From 20CM-2-65-7 sp963830455 (lineage in GTDB: Bacteria > Gemmatimonadota > Gemmatimonadetes > Gemmatimonadales > GWC2-71-9): a stretch of 64,000 bases of DNA. Location of the stretch: the NCBI GenBank assembly GCA_963830455.1, contig CAWHMT010000007.1, positions 1 to 64,000 on the forward strand, in the 5' to 3' direction. Both the position numbers and the translations under genes were made by a program. Of this stretch, positions 22,698 to 30,934 are shown piece after piece. Below the pieces are notes generated by a model. The model was given only the letters and a program-made list of their open reading frames with translations, searched no databases and was not told the DNA's origin. How positions within the stretch are numbered: position 1 is the stretch's first letter; each line of letters opens with the position of its first letter.

Positions 22698-23591
22698 CTA
22701 CGGCTTTGCGTCGAGAAAGTCGTTCACCATTGGGACGATGATGGGCATGCGCTGCATCAATGTCACGTGAGTGGTGTTGGGCAAGATGGCCAATCGCGAT
22801 GCGGAGCGCGGCTTCATGTCGCCGTGGATCTCGCCACCCTTTAGGCGAAACATCTCCGCGACGTGCGCGAGCCGCACGCCGTCAGCGTCGCCGTGGATGA
22901 AAAACATGGGCGTCGTGGTGGCCTTAAGCTTGTCGGCTCCGAAGTCGTACCCTTTCGAGGCCGTGGCGACGATTCGCTGGACGAAGTTCGGAAAGTCGTC
23001 CGGAGTCGGACTCAGCTTCTTGTACTCGGCCTCAATGGGCGAGCCTTTGAAAGCGTCCGCCGTGAGTTTCGGGATAGCTTCGAGCGCTTCCGCGACCATG
23101 CCGTCACGGCGGAACGTGGACGAAATGATGACTGCCCTTCGCACTTTGTCCGGATGGCGGATCGCACACTGCATCGCCACGGCTCCGCCCATGCTGTAGC
23201 CGATAAGGTCCGCTCGCGGGATCTTGAGATAATTGAGCAGTGCGGCCACGTCGTCGGCGAGGTTTTCGTAGGTGATATCTCGTGGGACGTCCGCCGTGCG
23301 GCCGTGACCTTGCATTTCGACGGCAATGACTTTCCGTGTTTTGGAGAGCTCGCTGATCCACCCGTCCCAGTTGTTGGTGATGGTCATGAACGCGCCGTGA
23401 AGCAACACCACCGGTTCGCCGCCGCCGTGGACTTCGTAGTACATGTTGATTCCATTGACTGGCGCGTAGCCCGTCGTTGGCTTCTGCTGCGCCGACACGT
23501 CAGTCGTAACGAGCGTCATTAAAAGGAAAGCTGTCTTCCGCACTGCTGAACGCCGCCCGGAAGCGTTTGTTTGATGGATTGGCTGCGTCAT
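22698..23591 (-). CDS. Secreted alpha/beta hydrolase
   Basis: 297 residues. Signal peptide (RKTAFLLMTLVTTDVSAQQ), then an alpha/beta hydrolase domain: VLLHGAF, nucleophile elbow IGYSMGGA, acid in IHGDADGVRL and His in NTTHVTL. Its start overlaps the stop of the upstream regulator (ATGA at 23588-23591), so the two form an operon. Runs against the cassette direction. Substrate unknown; membership of the haloperoxidase/esterase-like group is likely. Confidence 0.9.
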   Translation of the reverse strand: MTQPIHQTNASGRRSAVRKTAFLLMTLVTTDVSAQQKPTTGYAPVNGINMYYEVHGGGEPVVLLHGAFMTITNNWDGWISELSKTRKVIAVEMQGHGRTADVPRDITYENLADDVAALLNYLKIPRADLIGYSMGGAVAMQCAIRHPDKVRRAVIISSTFRRDGMVAEALEAIPKLTADAFKGSPIEAEYKKLSPTPDDFPNFVQRIVATASKGYDFGADKLKATTTPMFFIHGDADGVRLAHVAEMFRLKGGEIHGDMKPRSASRLAILPNTTHVTLMQRMPIIVPMVNDFLDAKP

Positions 23592-24442
23592 TTTGTCTCC
23601 GTACTTGATCCCAGGCTGGCGAGAAGCTCGTCGAGTTGGTCGAGCGCCTCGGGCATCGCGCCCGTCGATCCGGAGTCAAGCGCTTCCTTCGAGGGATAGA
23701 GATCGTGCACGACCAACAACGTCTTGCCGGCGTTTTCATCGAAGGTCACCGTGGTGACGGTCTTGCCGTTGTCACCTTCCTCGTTGGTCCAAACGAGGCG
23801 CGAGTGCGGTGTCACTTCGAGGTACGTGCCGAAGAACTCCATCGTCGAATCTTCGTGGCGAAACACCAAACGATACTGCCCCCCAACGCGAACATCCATT
23901 TCGCAGGAAAGCAGGGTCAGCCCATACGACTTTGGTACCCACCACCTCCTGAATAGTTCTGCCTTGGTCCACGCCTCGAACACGAGGCGCGCAGGACCGT
24001 TTACGGTTCGTGTGACGACGAGTTCGCGCTCGGACTTCCGTTCCACCGTCGTGTGGTTCTTCGTGGGGGTGGCCTCACTTTCTCTTCTTTCGTCCATCTG
24101 ACTTTCTCCTTCCGTGTTCAATTCCTCGACAACGTTGTCCAACTCGTCGAAGCGTGCGCTCCAGAGCTGGCGGTACCTCTCGATCCATGCCGCCTCTTCT
24201 TGCAGTCCGCGCAGGCCGAGCCTGCAGGTCCGCACGCGCCCGACCTTCTCCGTGGTGACGAGCCCCGCTTGCTCCAAGACGCCTACATGTTTCTTCATGC
24301 CCGTGAGGGTCATGTGGAACCTCTCGGCAAGGGCCGTGATCGAAGCGTCCGCACGCCCGAGTTGCTCCAGAACGCCGCGTCGGGTGGCGTCCGAGAGCGC
24401 GCCGAACGAGGCATCGAAGTGGGTTTGGCTATACTGAACCAT
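23588..24442 (-). CDS. ArsR-type regulator fused to SRPBCC (AHSA1) domain
   Basis: 284 residues from ATG 24442; the frame is open 12 codons further but the start chosen sits in the operator and matches the usual N-terminus. Residues 1-110: ArsR winged helix (DATRRGVLEQLGRADASITALAERFHMTLTGMKKHVGVLEQAGLV). After an acidic linker, residues 135-280: SRPBCC/AHSA1 ligand-binding domain (RTVNGPARLVFEAWTKAELFRRWWVPKSYGL). These two are usually adjacent genes; here they are one protein. Probably a ligand-responsive repressor of itself and the hydrolase. Confidence 0.9.
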   Translation of the reverse strand: MVQYSQTHFDASFGALSDATRRGVLEQLGRADASITALAERFHMTLTGMKKHVGVLEQAGLVTTEKVGRVRTCRLGLRGLQEEAAWIERYRQLWSARFDELDNVVEELNTEGESQMDERRESEATPTKNHTTVERKSERELVVTRTVNGPARLVFEAWTKAELFRRWWVPKSYGLTLLSCEMDVRVGGQYRLVFRHEDSTMEFFGTYLEVTPHSRLVWTNEEGDNGKTVTTVTFDENAGKTLLVVHDLYPSKEALDSGSTGAMPEALDQLDELLASLGSSTETK

Positions 24443-24455
24443 ACGGTTCAGTATA
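24430..24455. promoter_or_regulatory. Palindromic operator over the regulator start codon
   Basis: TATACTGAACC and GGTTCAGTATA are perfect 11-base inverted repeats separated by ATAC. The minus-strand start codon of the ArsR-type gene (24440-24442) lies inside it, which suits autorepression. Binding is inferred. Confidence 0.75.
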
Positions 24456-24586
24456 ACAGCATGGGTGACGGCATGCAATGGGAGGCTGAGCGCCCGCTGC
24501 GTTGCCGGCGTTCGCGGTAGTCTCTTTGCCGCGTTCTACTGCACCGTCCTTGGAAGCTCAATTGCAGCCTCGCTTTCACGCCGATC

Positions 24587-24742
24587 ATGCTGCTATTTGA
24601 ATTTCTTCGGTGGAATGGGGCGGGGGACTATCTGATCTTGAAAACCGTCAGTGGCGACCCTGTCAGGCTATCGGATACGGTGTTGCTGTGGGATCATGAA
24701 ACGGGGAACACAACTCCGATCGCCGTCACTTGGGACCCTTGA
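24587..24742 (+). CDS. Small hypothetical protein, 51 residues
   Basis: ATG 24587 to TGA 24742. MLLFEFLRWNGAGDYLILKT and DTVLLWDHETGNTTPIAVTWD look like a short beta-rich protein. It lies in cassette direction just before an attC, which supports it; no ribosome site is seen, and it may be a remnant. Confidence 0.4.
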   Translation: MLLFEFLRWNGAGDYLILKTVSGDPVRLSDTVLLWDHETGNTTPIAVTWDP

Positions 24743-24756
24743 TTCTTGCCCGTGCA

Positions 24757-24849
24757 CCTTAACAAGCGCTTGAAGCTGACGGCGCGCGCAGGTTATTGAA
24801 TGACTACTTTTTCTTCAGCGCGCCGCAGCTTAAGCGCGATTCGTTAGGC
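24757..24849 (+). repeat. attC site (class B)
   Basis: R'' CCTTAAC 24757-24763 (imperfect), R' GTTAGGC 24843-24849. Arms TT/AA. Loop is three bases longer, so the mini-frame gains one codon and stays in frame. Confidence 0.9.
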
Positions 24850-24913
24850 GGGCGAAGTTCCTCCACAACCATACGGTCGGGTTTGACTTTACCACACCGG
24901 AGGGGGGTTCGTC

Positions 24914-25758
24914 ATGGCGTCAATTTCCGAGCGGGAGAACCGAGAGATCGAGGCGGCCAATGCCTCTGGCAACACCCCAGTCGTCTTCATCCACGGCCTC
25001 TGGCTGCTGCCGAGCAGCTGGGCCAACTGGGCGGACTTCTTCAAGCAGGCCGGCTACGCGCCGCTGACGCCGGACTGGCCGGACGATCCGGAAACGGTTG
25101 AAGAGGCCCGGGCGAACCCGTACGTCCTCGCCAAGAAGACGTTGAAGCAGGTCGCGGATCACACCACCGAGATCATCAATGCCTTGGACAAGAAGCCAGT
25201 GGTAGTGGGGCACTCGACCGGGGGCCTGCTGGCGCAGATGCTCGCGGGCCGGGGCCTCTCGGCGACCACGGTGGCGATCGATCCCGGGAGTCTTCCGCGG
25301 CGTTCTGCCTCTGCCCGGCCTCGGTGCTCAAGGGCGTAGGTCCCTTCCTGATCAACCCGCTCACGCGCGGGCGCGCGATCACGCTCACGTTCGACCAGTT
25401 CAAGTATGGCTGGGTGAACGCGCTGGACGAGAAGGAGGCGAAGGAGCTCTACGACACGTTCCACGTCGCCGGCTCCGGGATCTCTCTCGTGCAGATGGGT
25501 AACGCGAACCTCAACCCGTGGACGGAGGCGAAGGTGAACACGAAGAACCCCGACCGCGGTCCCCTGCTGATCATCGACGGCGAGAAGGACCACACCGTGC
25601 CGTGGGCGATCGCGAACGCCGCCTACAAGCGGCAGAGGCGCAACCCCACCGTGACGGAGATCGTGAAGATGCCGAACCGAGGCCACTCCCTCACGATCGA
25701 CCACGGCTGGCGCGAGGTCGCCCAGACGGCGCTCGACTTCGTCAAGCGGTTCGCCTAA
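24914..25758 (+). pseudogene. Frameshifted alpha/beta hydrolase
   Basis: Reads from ATG 24914 (strong GGAGGGGG before it) with FIHGLWLLPSSW, VVVGHSTGGLLAQMLAG, then shifts frame; the rest from about 25320 continues FLINPLTRGRAITLTF, IIDGEKDHTVPWAI and NRGHSLTIDHGW to TAA 25758. Two single-base insertions, near 25285 (GGGAGTC) and 25316 (CCCGGCC), explain the shift. With them removed the protein would be about 280 residues with a full Ser-Asp-His triad. Dead gene or sequence errors. Confidence 0.85.
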
Positions 25759-25765
25759 GCGATCA

Positions 25766-25973
25766 GTGCGCGGCGACGACGTCCTCGCCAGGCTCGTGCA
25801 ACCCCCAGCTACGACTATGGCGAGTTTTGGGCTTCCATGCAGCACCTTTATCATCACGCGCACACTGCCTGGAACGCGCGAACGCCTGTGCGGCGGAGGT
25901 TGAGGCCGCGACAGATGAGGATTTCAATCGCTAGAGCCAGTTCCCGACTGGCGTACCGACGATGATGGTATGA
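25766..25973 (+). pseudogene. Remnant of a small soluble protein gene
   Basis: Segments in different frames read DDVLARLVQPP, YDYGEFWASMQHLYHHAHTAWN, ERANACAAEVEAATDEDFNR and, after a TAG in place of Trp, SQFPTGVPTMMV. They join into one plausible protein of about 65 residues broken by frameshifts and a stop. Confidence 0.6.
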
Positions 25974-25980
25974 GGCAGCC

Positions 25981-26074
25981 GCCTAACACGCCTTGAAGCT
26001 GGCGGCGCGCGTAGATTCTAAGGAATGAAGACTCTTTCTTCAGCGCGCCGCAGCTGAGGCGCATTTCGTTAGGC
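25981..26074 (+). repeat. attC site (class B)
   Basis: R'' GCCTAAC 25981-25987, R' GTTAGGC 26068-26074. Arms partly mismatched (CCTTGAAGC against GCTGAGGCGC). Confidence 0.9.
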
Positions 26075-26105
26075 CGCTCACTGCGGTGAGAAGAGGAGGG
26101 CCTTA

Positions 26106-26471
26106 GTGCCACTGCCCAGCCTGCAAGCCCAACGCCACCATTGGCACCTCGCTCAGCGCATGATGCGGTCAGGTGCTGCGCTGCTTCCGCTCGCAGGGTT
26201 TACCCTGATGCTCGGGATGACCATCTACCACTGGGCTGAGGGCCTGTCGTGGTCCAGTGCGTTCCTGAACGCAGCCATGCTTCTCGGCGGCATGGGACCC
26301 GCAGATCCGCTACACACTGAAGCCGGAAAATGGCTTGCTGGGCTATATGCTCTCTTCGCAGGCCTCGTGTTCCTAGTGGTCGCGGGCGTGATGCTCTCGC
26401 CGGTGATCCACCACGTCTTGGAACACTGGGGAGGTGCGTCGCCCGGGCGCTCGAGTGGTCCGGACAAGTGA
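26106..26471 (+). CDS. Small membrane protein, possibly ion-channel-like
   Basis: 121 residues from GTG 26106. Two or three hydrophobic helices (about 22-42, 50-66, 80-104) with LNAAMLLGGMGPADPLHTEAGKWLAGLYALFAGLVFLV between. The pattern is common in soil bacteria as an unnamed membrane protein with a faint two-helix potassium-channel look; that link is weak. Confidence 0.72.
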   Translation: MPLPSLQAQRHHWHLAQRMMRSGAALLPLAGFTLMLGMTIYHWAEGLSWSSAFLNAAMLLGGMGPADPLHTEAGKWLAGLYALFAGLVFLVVAGVMLSPVIHHVLEHWGGASPGRSSGPDK

Positions 26472-26474
26472 GCG

Positions 26475-26565
26475 GCCTAGCTAGCGCTTGCAGTTGGCGG
26501 GCGCGCGTAGATTGTGGAATGAATCTTTCTTCAGCGCGCCGCAGCTTAAGCGCAATTCGTTAGGC
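26475..26565 (+). repeat. attC site (class B, damaged R'')
   Basis: R'' reads GCCTAGC 26475-26481, R' GTTAGGC 26559-26565. Arms TT/AA with substitutions. Mini-frame intact. Confidence 0.85.
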
Positions 26566-26574
26566 GGCGAATCA

Positions 26575-27018
26575 ATGGCCATTACTCAATACAGCCCTGC
26601 AAGAGTCACAGTAGGTCTCTCGATCACCGGCGCGGTTTGCGGCGCGGGCGCGGGGGTCATTGCTTTAGCGGTAGCATCAGCATTCACTCCTGGTTTGGAC
26701 TTCTTTGGCGGATTTCGCGGCTTAGCCGCGATCCCGTTGGTGATTGGTGCGGTACTCGGCGCAATCTGCGCACCGCTCGCCGGCTGGATTGCGCTGCGGC
26801 GCGTGCCGTTAGGTCCCATGTTTCTGGGGCTGTCACTGGGAACCATTTTGGGGGGCGTTGCAGGCTGGTTCGCGCCCGAGTTCACCAATCCGCTGGTTCA
26901 ACCGGTCGTGGTCGCGGCCGGCGGTTTTCTTGCGGCGGCTGTCGCCCTGCGTCTATGGTTTCGCCGGCGCGCTGCCTCAACACCTAAGACCGAGGTTCGC
27001 CGCCTAACAAGCGCCTGA
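26575..27018 (+). CDS. Four-helix membrane protein
   Basis: 147 residues from ATG 26575; the frame is open to the left only through attC sequence. Four hydrophobic helices (about 12-35, 45-65, 75-100, 108-128), Gly/Ala rich. The stop TGA falls inside the following attC half (27016-27018). Function unknown. Confidence 0.7.
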   Translation: MAITQYSPARVTVGLSITGAVCGAGAGVIALAVASAFTPGLDFFGGFRGLAAIPLVIGAVLGAICAPLAGWIALRRVPLGPMFLGLSLGTILGGVAGWFAPEFTNPLVQPVVVAAGGFLAAAVALRLWFRRRAASTPKTEVRRLTSA

Positions 27019-27050
27019 AGCTGACGGCGCCGCCAAGCTGTGGAGGCCAT
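27002..27050 (+). repeat. Truncated attC, left half (class A)
   Basis: R'' GCCTAAC 27002-27008, left arm and GGAGGCCATCGG are present; the right half is missing and a multicopper oxidase gene follows. Confidence 0.85.
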
Positions 27051-27081
27051 CGGAAACGCCGGGGACGTGCCACTGATCGTC

Positions 27082-28980
27082 ATGCGTCAACTCGCGATAC
27101 TGTTCCTTACTGCCATGCTCGTTGGCGGTCGCTTGCAGATTGCGCCACCTCTTCAGCGTGTCGTCGCGAATGACAACCGGCGGCCGGCTGGCCGAATGGA
27201 GCGCGATACACTTGTGCTGCGTCTGACCGTGATGCCAGCCTCGTGGCACATTCTCGGGGAGCACGAGCCAGCGTTCACGGTCCTCGCGTTTGCCGAAGAC
27301 GGAAAGCAACCGACGATCCCTGGACCGCTCATCCGCGTGCGCGTCGGCACGCCCGTCCACGTGTGGTTGCGTAATCCACTTGACGACACGCTCATTGTGC
27401 GAGGCCTGGGCGAGGGCGTCGCAATCCGCGATTCGCTATTGGTGCTCCCGGGCGAAACCGCTGGAGTCAGTTTCGTCGCGCGGAACGAGGGCACCTATCT
27501 GTACTGGGCCGTCACCGCCAGCCTGCATGCGCTAAACAGTCTCCCGTCGACACGTCGCGGATATGATTCCCAACTCGGCGGGGCGATCGTCGTCGATCCG
27601 CCGGGGAGGGCACCGGAGGATCGGATCTTCGTGATGACCGAGCTCGCTGATCGCGAGCTGCCCGCCGGCGCGCAGGGAGCCAGAGACCGTCACGGAACGC
27701 CGGTCCGGCAATACAATGCCGTCAACGGCAGAGCATGGCCGCACACCGAACGACTGCACTATGCGCTCGGCGACTCAGTCCGCTGGCGTGTCGTCAACGT
27801 CACCCCTGAGCAGCACCCGATGCACCTCCACGGATCCTACTTCCGCGTGGACTCGCACGGCACGTGGCAGGCTGCCGGAGACTCGATCTACGCGCCGGAG
27901 CAGCGACGCATGGTGGTGACATTGGCCATCGCCTCTCGGAACACGGCGTCGATCGTCTGGTCGCCGGAGCGGCCGGGCGGTTGGCTCTTCCACTGTCATC
28001 TGACGAACCACGTCGCGAAGTTCCCGCGCATCAACCAGCGGAGCGACGTCGAGTACCCCTCGACGCATCACGAGGGCGATGCTGAGAGGCACGCCTTCAC
28101 GGGAATGAACGGGCTCATCCTGGGCATCACCGTAACCGGCCGGGTGCCTGCGTCCGTCGCGTGGCAGCCAGCGCGGCGGCTTCGGCTCTTCGTGCAGTCC
28201 GACTCCGCCCATGGCGATCGCGAGCGCCGTTTCGGCTACGTCCTGCAGCGTGGCGCCGAGCCGAGGCGAGATTCGATCGAGTTTCCCGGGCCGGTGCTGG
28301 TTCTCCAGCGTGGCGAGCCGACGAGCATCGAGGTGGTCAACCGGTCCACCGAGCCGACCACGGTTCATTGGCATGGCATCGAACTCGAGAGCTACTACGA
28401 CGGCGTCGCCGGTTGGAGCGGGACGACAAATCGGCCCGCGCCCGTCGTCAGGCCGGGCGAAGGCTTCGAGGTGCGCATCACGCCGAGTCGTGCAGGGACA
28501 TTCATGTACCACACCCATTTCAACGAGCTGCGCCAACAGTACGGTGGGCTCGTCGGGGCGCTCGTCGTCTTGGAGCCCGGAGAACGATGGGATCCCGAGC
28601 ACGACTTCGTGTTCCTCCTTTCGGACGGTGTGCCACAGCACCTGTTCATCAACGGCGCGCTGGCGCCGCCACCGAAGGAACTTGAGGTTGGGAAGACCTA
28701 TCGCCTTCGCATCGCAGACATCGCGGTGTTCCGTCTGGCGGTCCCAGTGCGGTTGGTGCGCGACTCGGCACTGGCGGTGTGGCGGCCGATCTCGAAGGAC
28801 GGGTTCACGCTGCCGCCAGCACAGGCCACGCTGCGACCGAGCATGGCCGACGTCCTGCCAGGTGAGACGGCGGACTTTGAGTTCACGCCCGACCAGCCGG
28901 GCGATCTCTTCCTCGTTGTCGGGCCCGCGAACCGCGCGCCTGAGGCAACTGTGCGGCTACGAGTGTCCCGGCCGCGATAG
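27082..28980 (+). CDS. Multicopper oxidase with reordered copper-site motifs
   Basis: 632 residues from ATG 27082, which gives a signal peptide (LAILFLTAMLVGG). Four cupredoxin-like domains. Copper motifs occur as HPMHLHG (about 245), HCHLTNH (about 304), then HWHG (about 429) and YHTHF (about 477): the pair normally at the C-terminus comes first. The first domain has the frame of a copper domain but no ligands (VRGLGEGV, YLYWAV), and the last also lacks them. The trinuclear site would form between domains 2 and 3. Likely periplasmic; substrate unknown. It sits between a half attC and a nearly complete one, so it may have travelled as a large cassette. Confidence 0.9.
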   Translation: MRQLAILFLTAMLVGGRLQIAPPLQRVVANDNRRPAGRMERDTLVLRLTVMPASWHILGEHEPAFTVLAFAEDGKQPTIPGPLIRVRVGTPVHVWLRNPLDDTLIVRGLGEGVAIRDSLLVLPGETAGVSFVARNEGTYLYWAVTASLHALNSLPSTRRGYDSQLGGAIVVDPPGRAPEDRIFVMTELADRELPAGAQGARDRHGTPVRQYNAVNGRAWPHTERLHYALGDSVRWRVVNVTPEQHPMHLHGSYFRVDSHGTWQAAGDSIYAPEQRRMVVTLAIASRNTASIVWSPERPGGWLFHCHLTNHVAKFPRINQRSDVEYPSTHHEGDAERHAFTGMNGLILGITVTGRVPASVAWQPARRLRLFVQSDSAHGDRERRFGYVLQRGAEPRRDSIEFPGPVLVLQRGEPTSIEVVNRSTEPTTVHWHGIELESYYDGVAGWSGTTNRPAPVVRPGEGFEVRITPSRAGTFMYHTHFNELRQQYGGLVGALVVLEPGERWDPEHDFVFLLSDGVPQHLFINGALAPPPKELEVGKTYRLRIADIAVFRLAVPVRLVRDSALAVWRPISKDGFTLPPAQATLRPSMADVLPGETADFEFTPDQPGDLFLVVGPANRAPEATVRLRVSRPR

Positions 28981-29021
28981 ACGCCAAGGAGGAAAGCCTC
29001 TTTCGGTGTTGGCGGTGTGCG

Positions 29022-29123
29022 GTCTAACAAGCGCTTGAAGCTGGCGGCGCCGTCTTGCTGTGGAGGCCATTTGGTTGTGAACGTGAAAGCATCGCGCCGC
29101 AGCTTAGGCGCATTTCGTAAAGC
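29022..29123 (+). repeat. attC site with decayed R' (class A)
   Basis: R'' GTCTAAC 29022-29028; R' reads GTAAAGC 29117-29123. Left arm TT and right arm AGG no longer pair. Confidence 0.85.
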
Positions 29124-29248
29124 CGCCCGCAAGAACGGAATCGCCACTAGGCCGCCGTACGCGGAGCTCAAACGCATGCCACCAAGGACCCTTCTACCAG
29201 CTCCCCCCTGCCAGGGTATTATCAGGTACGGGCAGATCTGGAGGAACC

Positions 29249-29560
29249 GTGCGGCCTTTCATCGTTGGCGTGCCAACCGCAGGACTGGATCCGGCAGAGA
29301 GGCGCGGGCCAAGGGTCGAGTGGCGCACCGCCTTCCGCCTTGTCCCCATCGTGCTGGGGCTCGGCGCCACGGCGTGCGGTGAGATCACGGCGTTCTGCCT
29401 CTCAGCGGGAGCACCCAGTGGCGTGACCCTGGAGGTGACCATCACGCCGACGCCCGCCGGGAACCGCATCACCTGCGGCCCGGCCCGCCCAGACTCCTCA
29501 CGGCAGCAAGGCGTCGCCCCGCGTGGTCAAGCTGACAGTTTGGAAGGCACCGCCCGGTAG
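29249..29560 (+). CDS. Hypothetical protein, possible lipoprotein
   Basis: 103 residues from GTG 29249 with GGAGGA four bases before. A hydrophobic stretch LVPIVLGLGATACGEITAFC at about 31-50 could be a late lipoprotein signal. The rest is Pro/Thr/Arg rich. Coding status is moderate; a fragment of a larger gene is possible. Confidence 0.45.
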   Translation: MRPFIVGVPTAGLDPAERRGPRVEWRTAFRLVPIVLGLGATACGEITAFCLSAGAPSGVTLEVTITPTPAGNRITCGPARPDSSRQQGVAPRGQADSLEGTAR

Positions 29561-29577
29561 CCACGCTCAAGGTGAAT

Positions 29578-29597
29578 CATTGCGCATTTCGTTCGGC
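29578..29597 (+). repeat. attC relic, right end only
   Basis: GCGCATTTC followed by GTTCGGC (29591-29597), a changed R' core; left half absent. Confidence 0.6.
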
Positions 29598-29627
29598 CGC
29601 AGTCGACCCTTTTCCGGGAGGTGAAGG

Positions 29628-30782
29628 ATGCTTGTTTCTCGTCGCGCCAACCTCGCTCAGGCCGTGCGCGTGCTGGGCACGCCGCTCGGTCTCATCCCGC
29701 CCCTCGTCCTGGTCGCCTTCGCCCTCGGTTGCGGTAGCGAGGACGCGCCGGCGCCCACCGGGCCCCAGATGGCCATCGTCAGGGTCCCGAAAGTGGTGGT
29801 CACCAGCCTGCTCGACGACGGCGACGGCACCTGCACGGCGGTGAAGTGCACGCTGCGCGATGCGATCGGCACGGCGCCCGCCGGCGCCGACGTGACCTTC
29901 GCGGGCAACCTGTGCCCCCGACGCGCCACCCCTGCGACGGGCTGCAAGATCACGCTTGCGAGCACCCCAGTCAGCATCGGCAAGAACCTCCAAGTCCTCG
30001 GCCCCGTCGACTCCTACCGACTGGCGGTGGACGGCGGCGGGGTTGTGGATGACGTGGTGGCCGTGCCCGCGGGCGCGGTGGTGACGGTGCGAGACCTCAC
30101 GATCAGCGGCAGCAAATTGAGCGGCATCGTGAATCAGGGCACCCTGACCCTCAAGAACGTCGCGGTGAGCGGAAACGGGTCGCCTGACGAGAAGGGAGGC
30201 GGCATCCTCAACGGGAGCGCCGAGCTCTTCCCCGTCGGGACGGGCGGCGTGGTCACGCTCACCAACAGTACGGTGAGCGGGAACGTGGGCGTTTTCGGCG
30301 GCGGCATCTACAACGACCGTGGCTCCGTCACTCTGTCCGGCAGCACGGTGAGCGGAAACCGGAGCGGGTCCGGCGGCGCGATGTACAACTCGAGCGGCAC
30401 TTTCACCTTGACCAACAGCACGGTGAACGGGAACACGGCCGCCGGGTCCGGCGGCGGCATCTTCAACTTCAGCGGCCCCGGCGGCGTCGTCACGCTCACT
30501 AACAGCACGGTGAGCGGGAACACGGCCGCCGGTGACGGCGGCGGCATCTGGAGCGCAGGCGGTTCCGTCACGCTGAGCGGCAGCAAGGTGAACCGGAACA
30601 ACGCCGGAGCCAACGGCGGCGGCATCTTCACCAACAGCCCCGTGACGTTGAGGAATCGGACCTGCGTCAACAACAACAGCGTCGGTAGCACCCTCAGCTC
30701 GAGCGCCTGGAGCCCAGTCAACATCTTCATCTCCACCCTAGGCGCGGTGACGGGCCTCAACTGCGGGGTGGCGCAGCCGTAG
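29628..30782 (+). CDS. CSLREA/beta-helix repeat lipoprotein
   Basis: 384 residues, ATG 29628 with GGAGG eight bases upstream. Signal with lipobox (VAFALGC). VVTSLLDDGDGTCTAVKCTLRDAI is the CSLREA-type domain. From about residue 150, repeats of the form LTNSTVSGNTAAGSGGGIFN occur six to eight times and make a right-handed beta helix, as in polymorphic outer membrane protein repeats. Probably a surface-exposed adhesin-like or carbohydrate-facing protein. Confidence 0.88.
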   Translation: MLVSRRANLAQAVRVLGTPLGLIPPLVLVAFALGCGSEDAPAPTGPQMAIVRVPKVVVTSLLDDGDGTCTAVKCTLRDAIGTAPAGADVTFAGNLCPRRATPATGCKITLASTPVSIGKNLQVLGPVDSYRLAVDGGGVVDDVVAVPAGAVVTVRDLTISGSKLSGIVNQGTLTLKNVAVSGNGSPDEKGGGILNGSAELFPVGTGGVVTLTNSTVSGNVGVFGGGIYNDRGSVTLSGSTVSGNRSGSGGAMYNSSGTFTLTNSTVNGNTAAGSGGGIFNFSGPGGVVTLTNSTVSGNTAAGDGGGIWSAGGSVTLSGSKVNRNNAGANGGGIFTNSPVTLRNRTCVNNNSVGSTLSSSAWSPVNIFISTLGAVTGLNCGVAQP

Positions 30783-30831
30783 CCCGTTCGCGCTGCACGC
30801 GCACGCGTGCCGGAGGCGCGCGGTCGGGCTT

Positions 30832-30916
30832 TGCTGTCGGCGCCCGACGTCTATGGTAGAATTGCGTTTGTGAACCCTCTAGTGTGGCGCCGCAGCTTAG
30901 GCGCGATCCGTTAGGG
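30832..30916 (+). repeat. attC site lacking its left end (class C')
   Basis: Starts at GCTGTCGGCGCC; TGGTAGAAT, GTG and the right arm follow, R' GTTAGGG 30910-30916. R'' and the outer left arm are lost. Confidence 0.88.
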
Positions 30917-30934
30917 GCAACCAGCGAGCACCAT

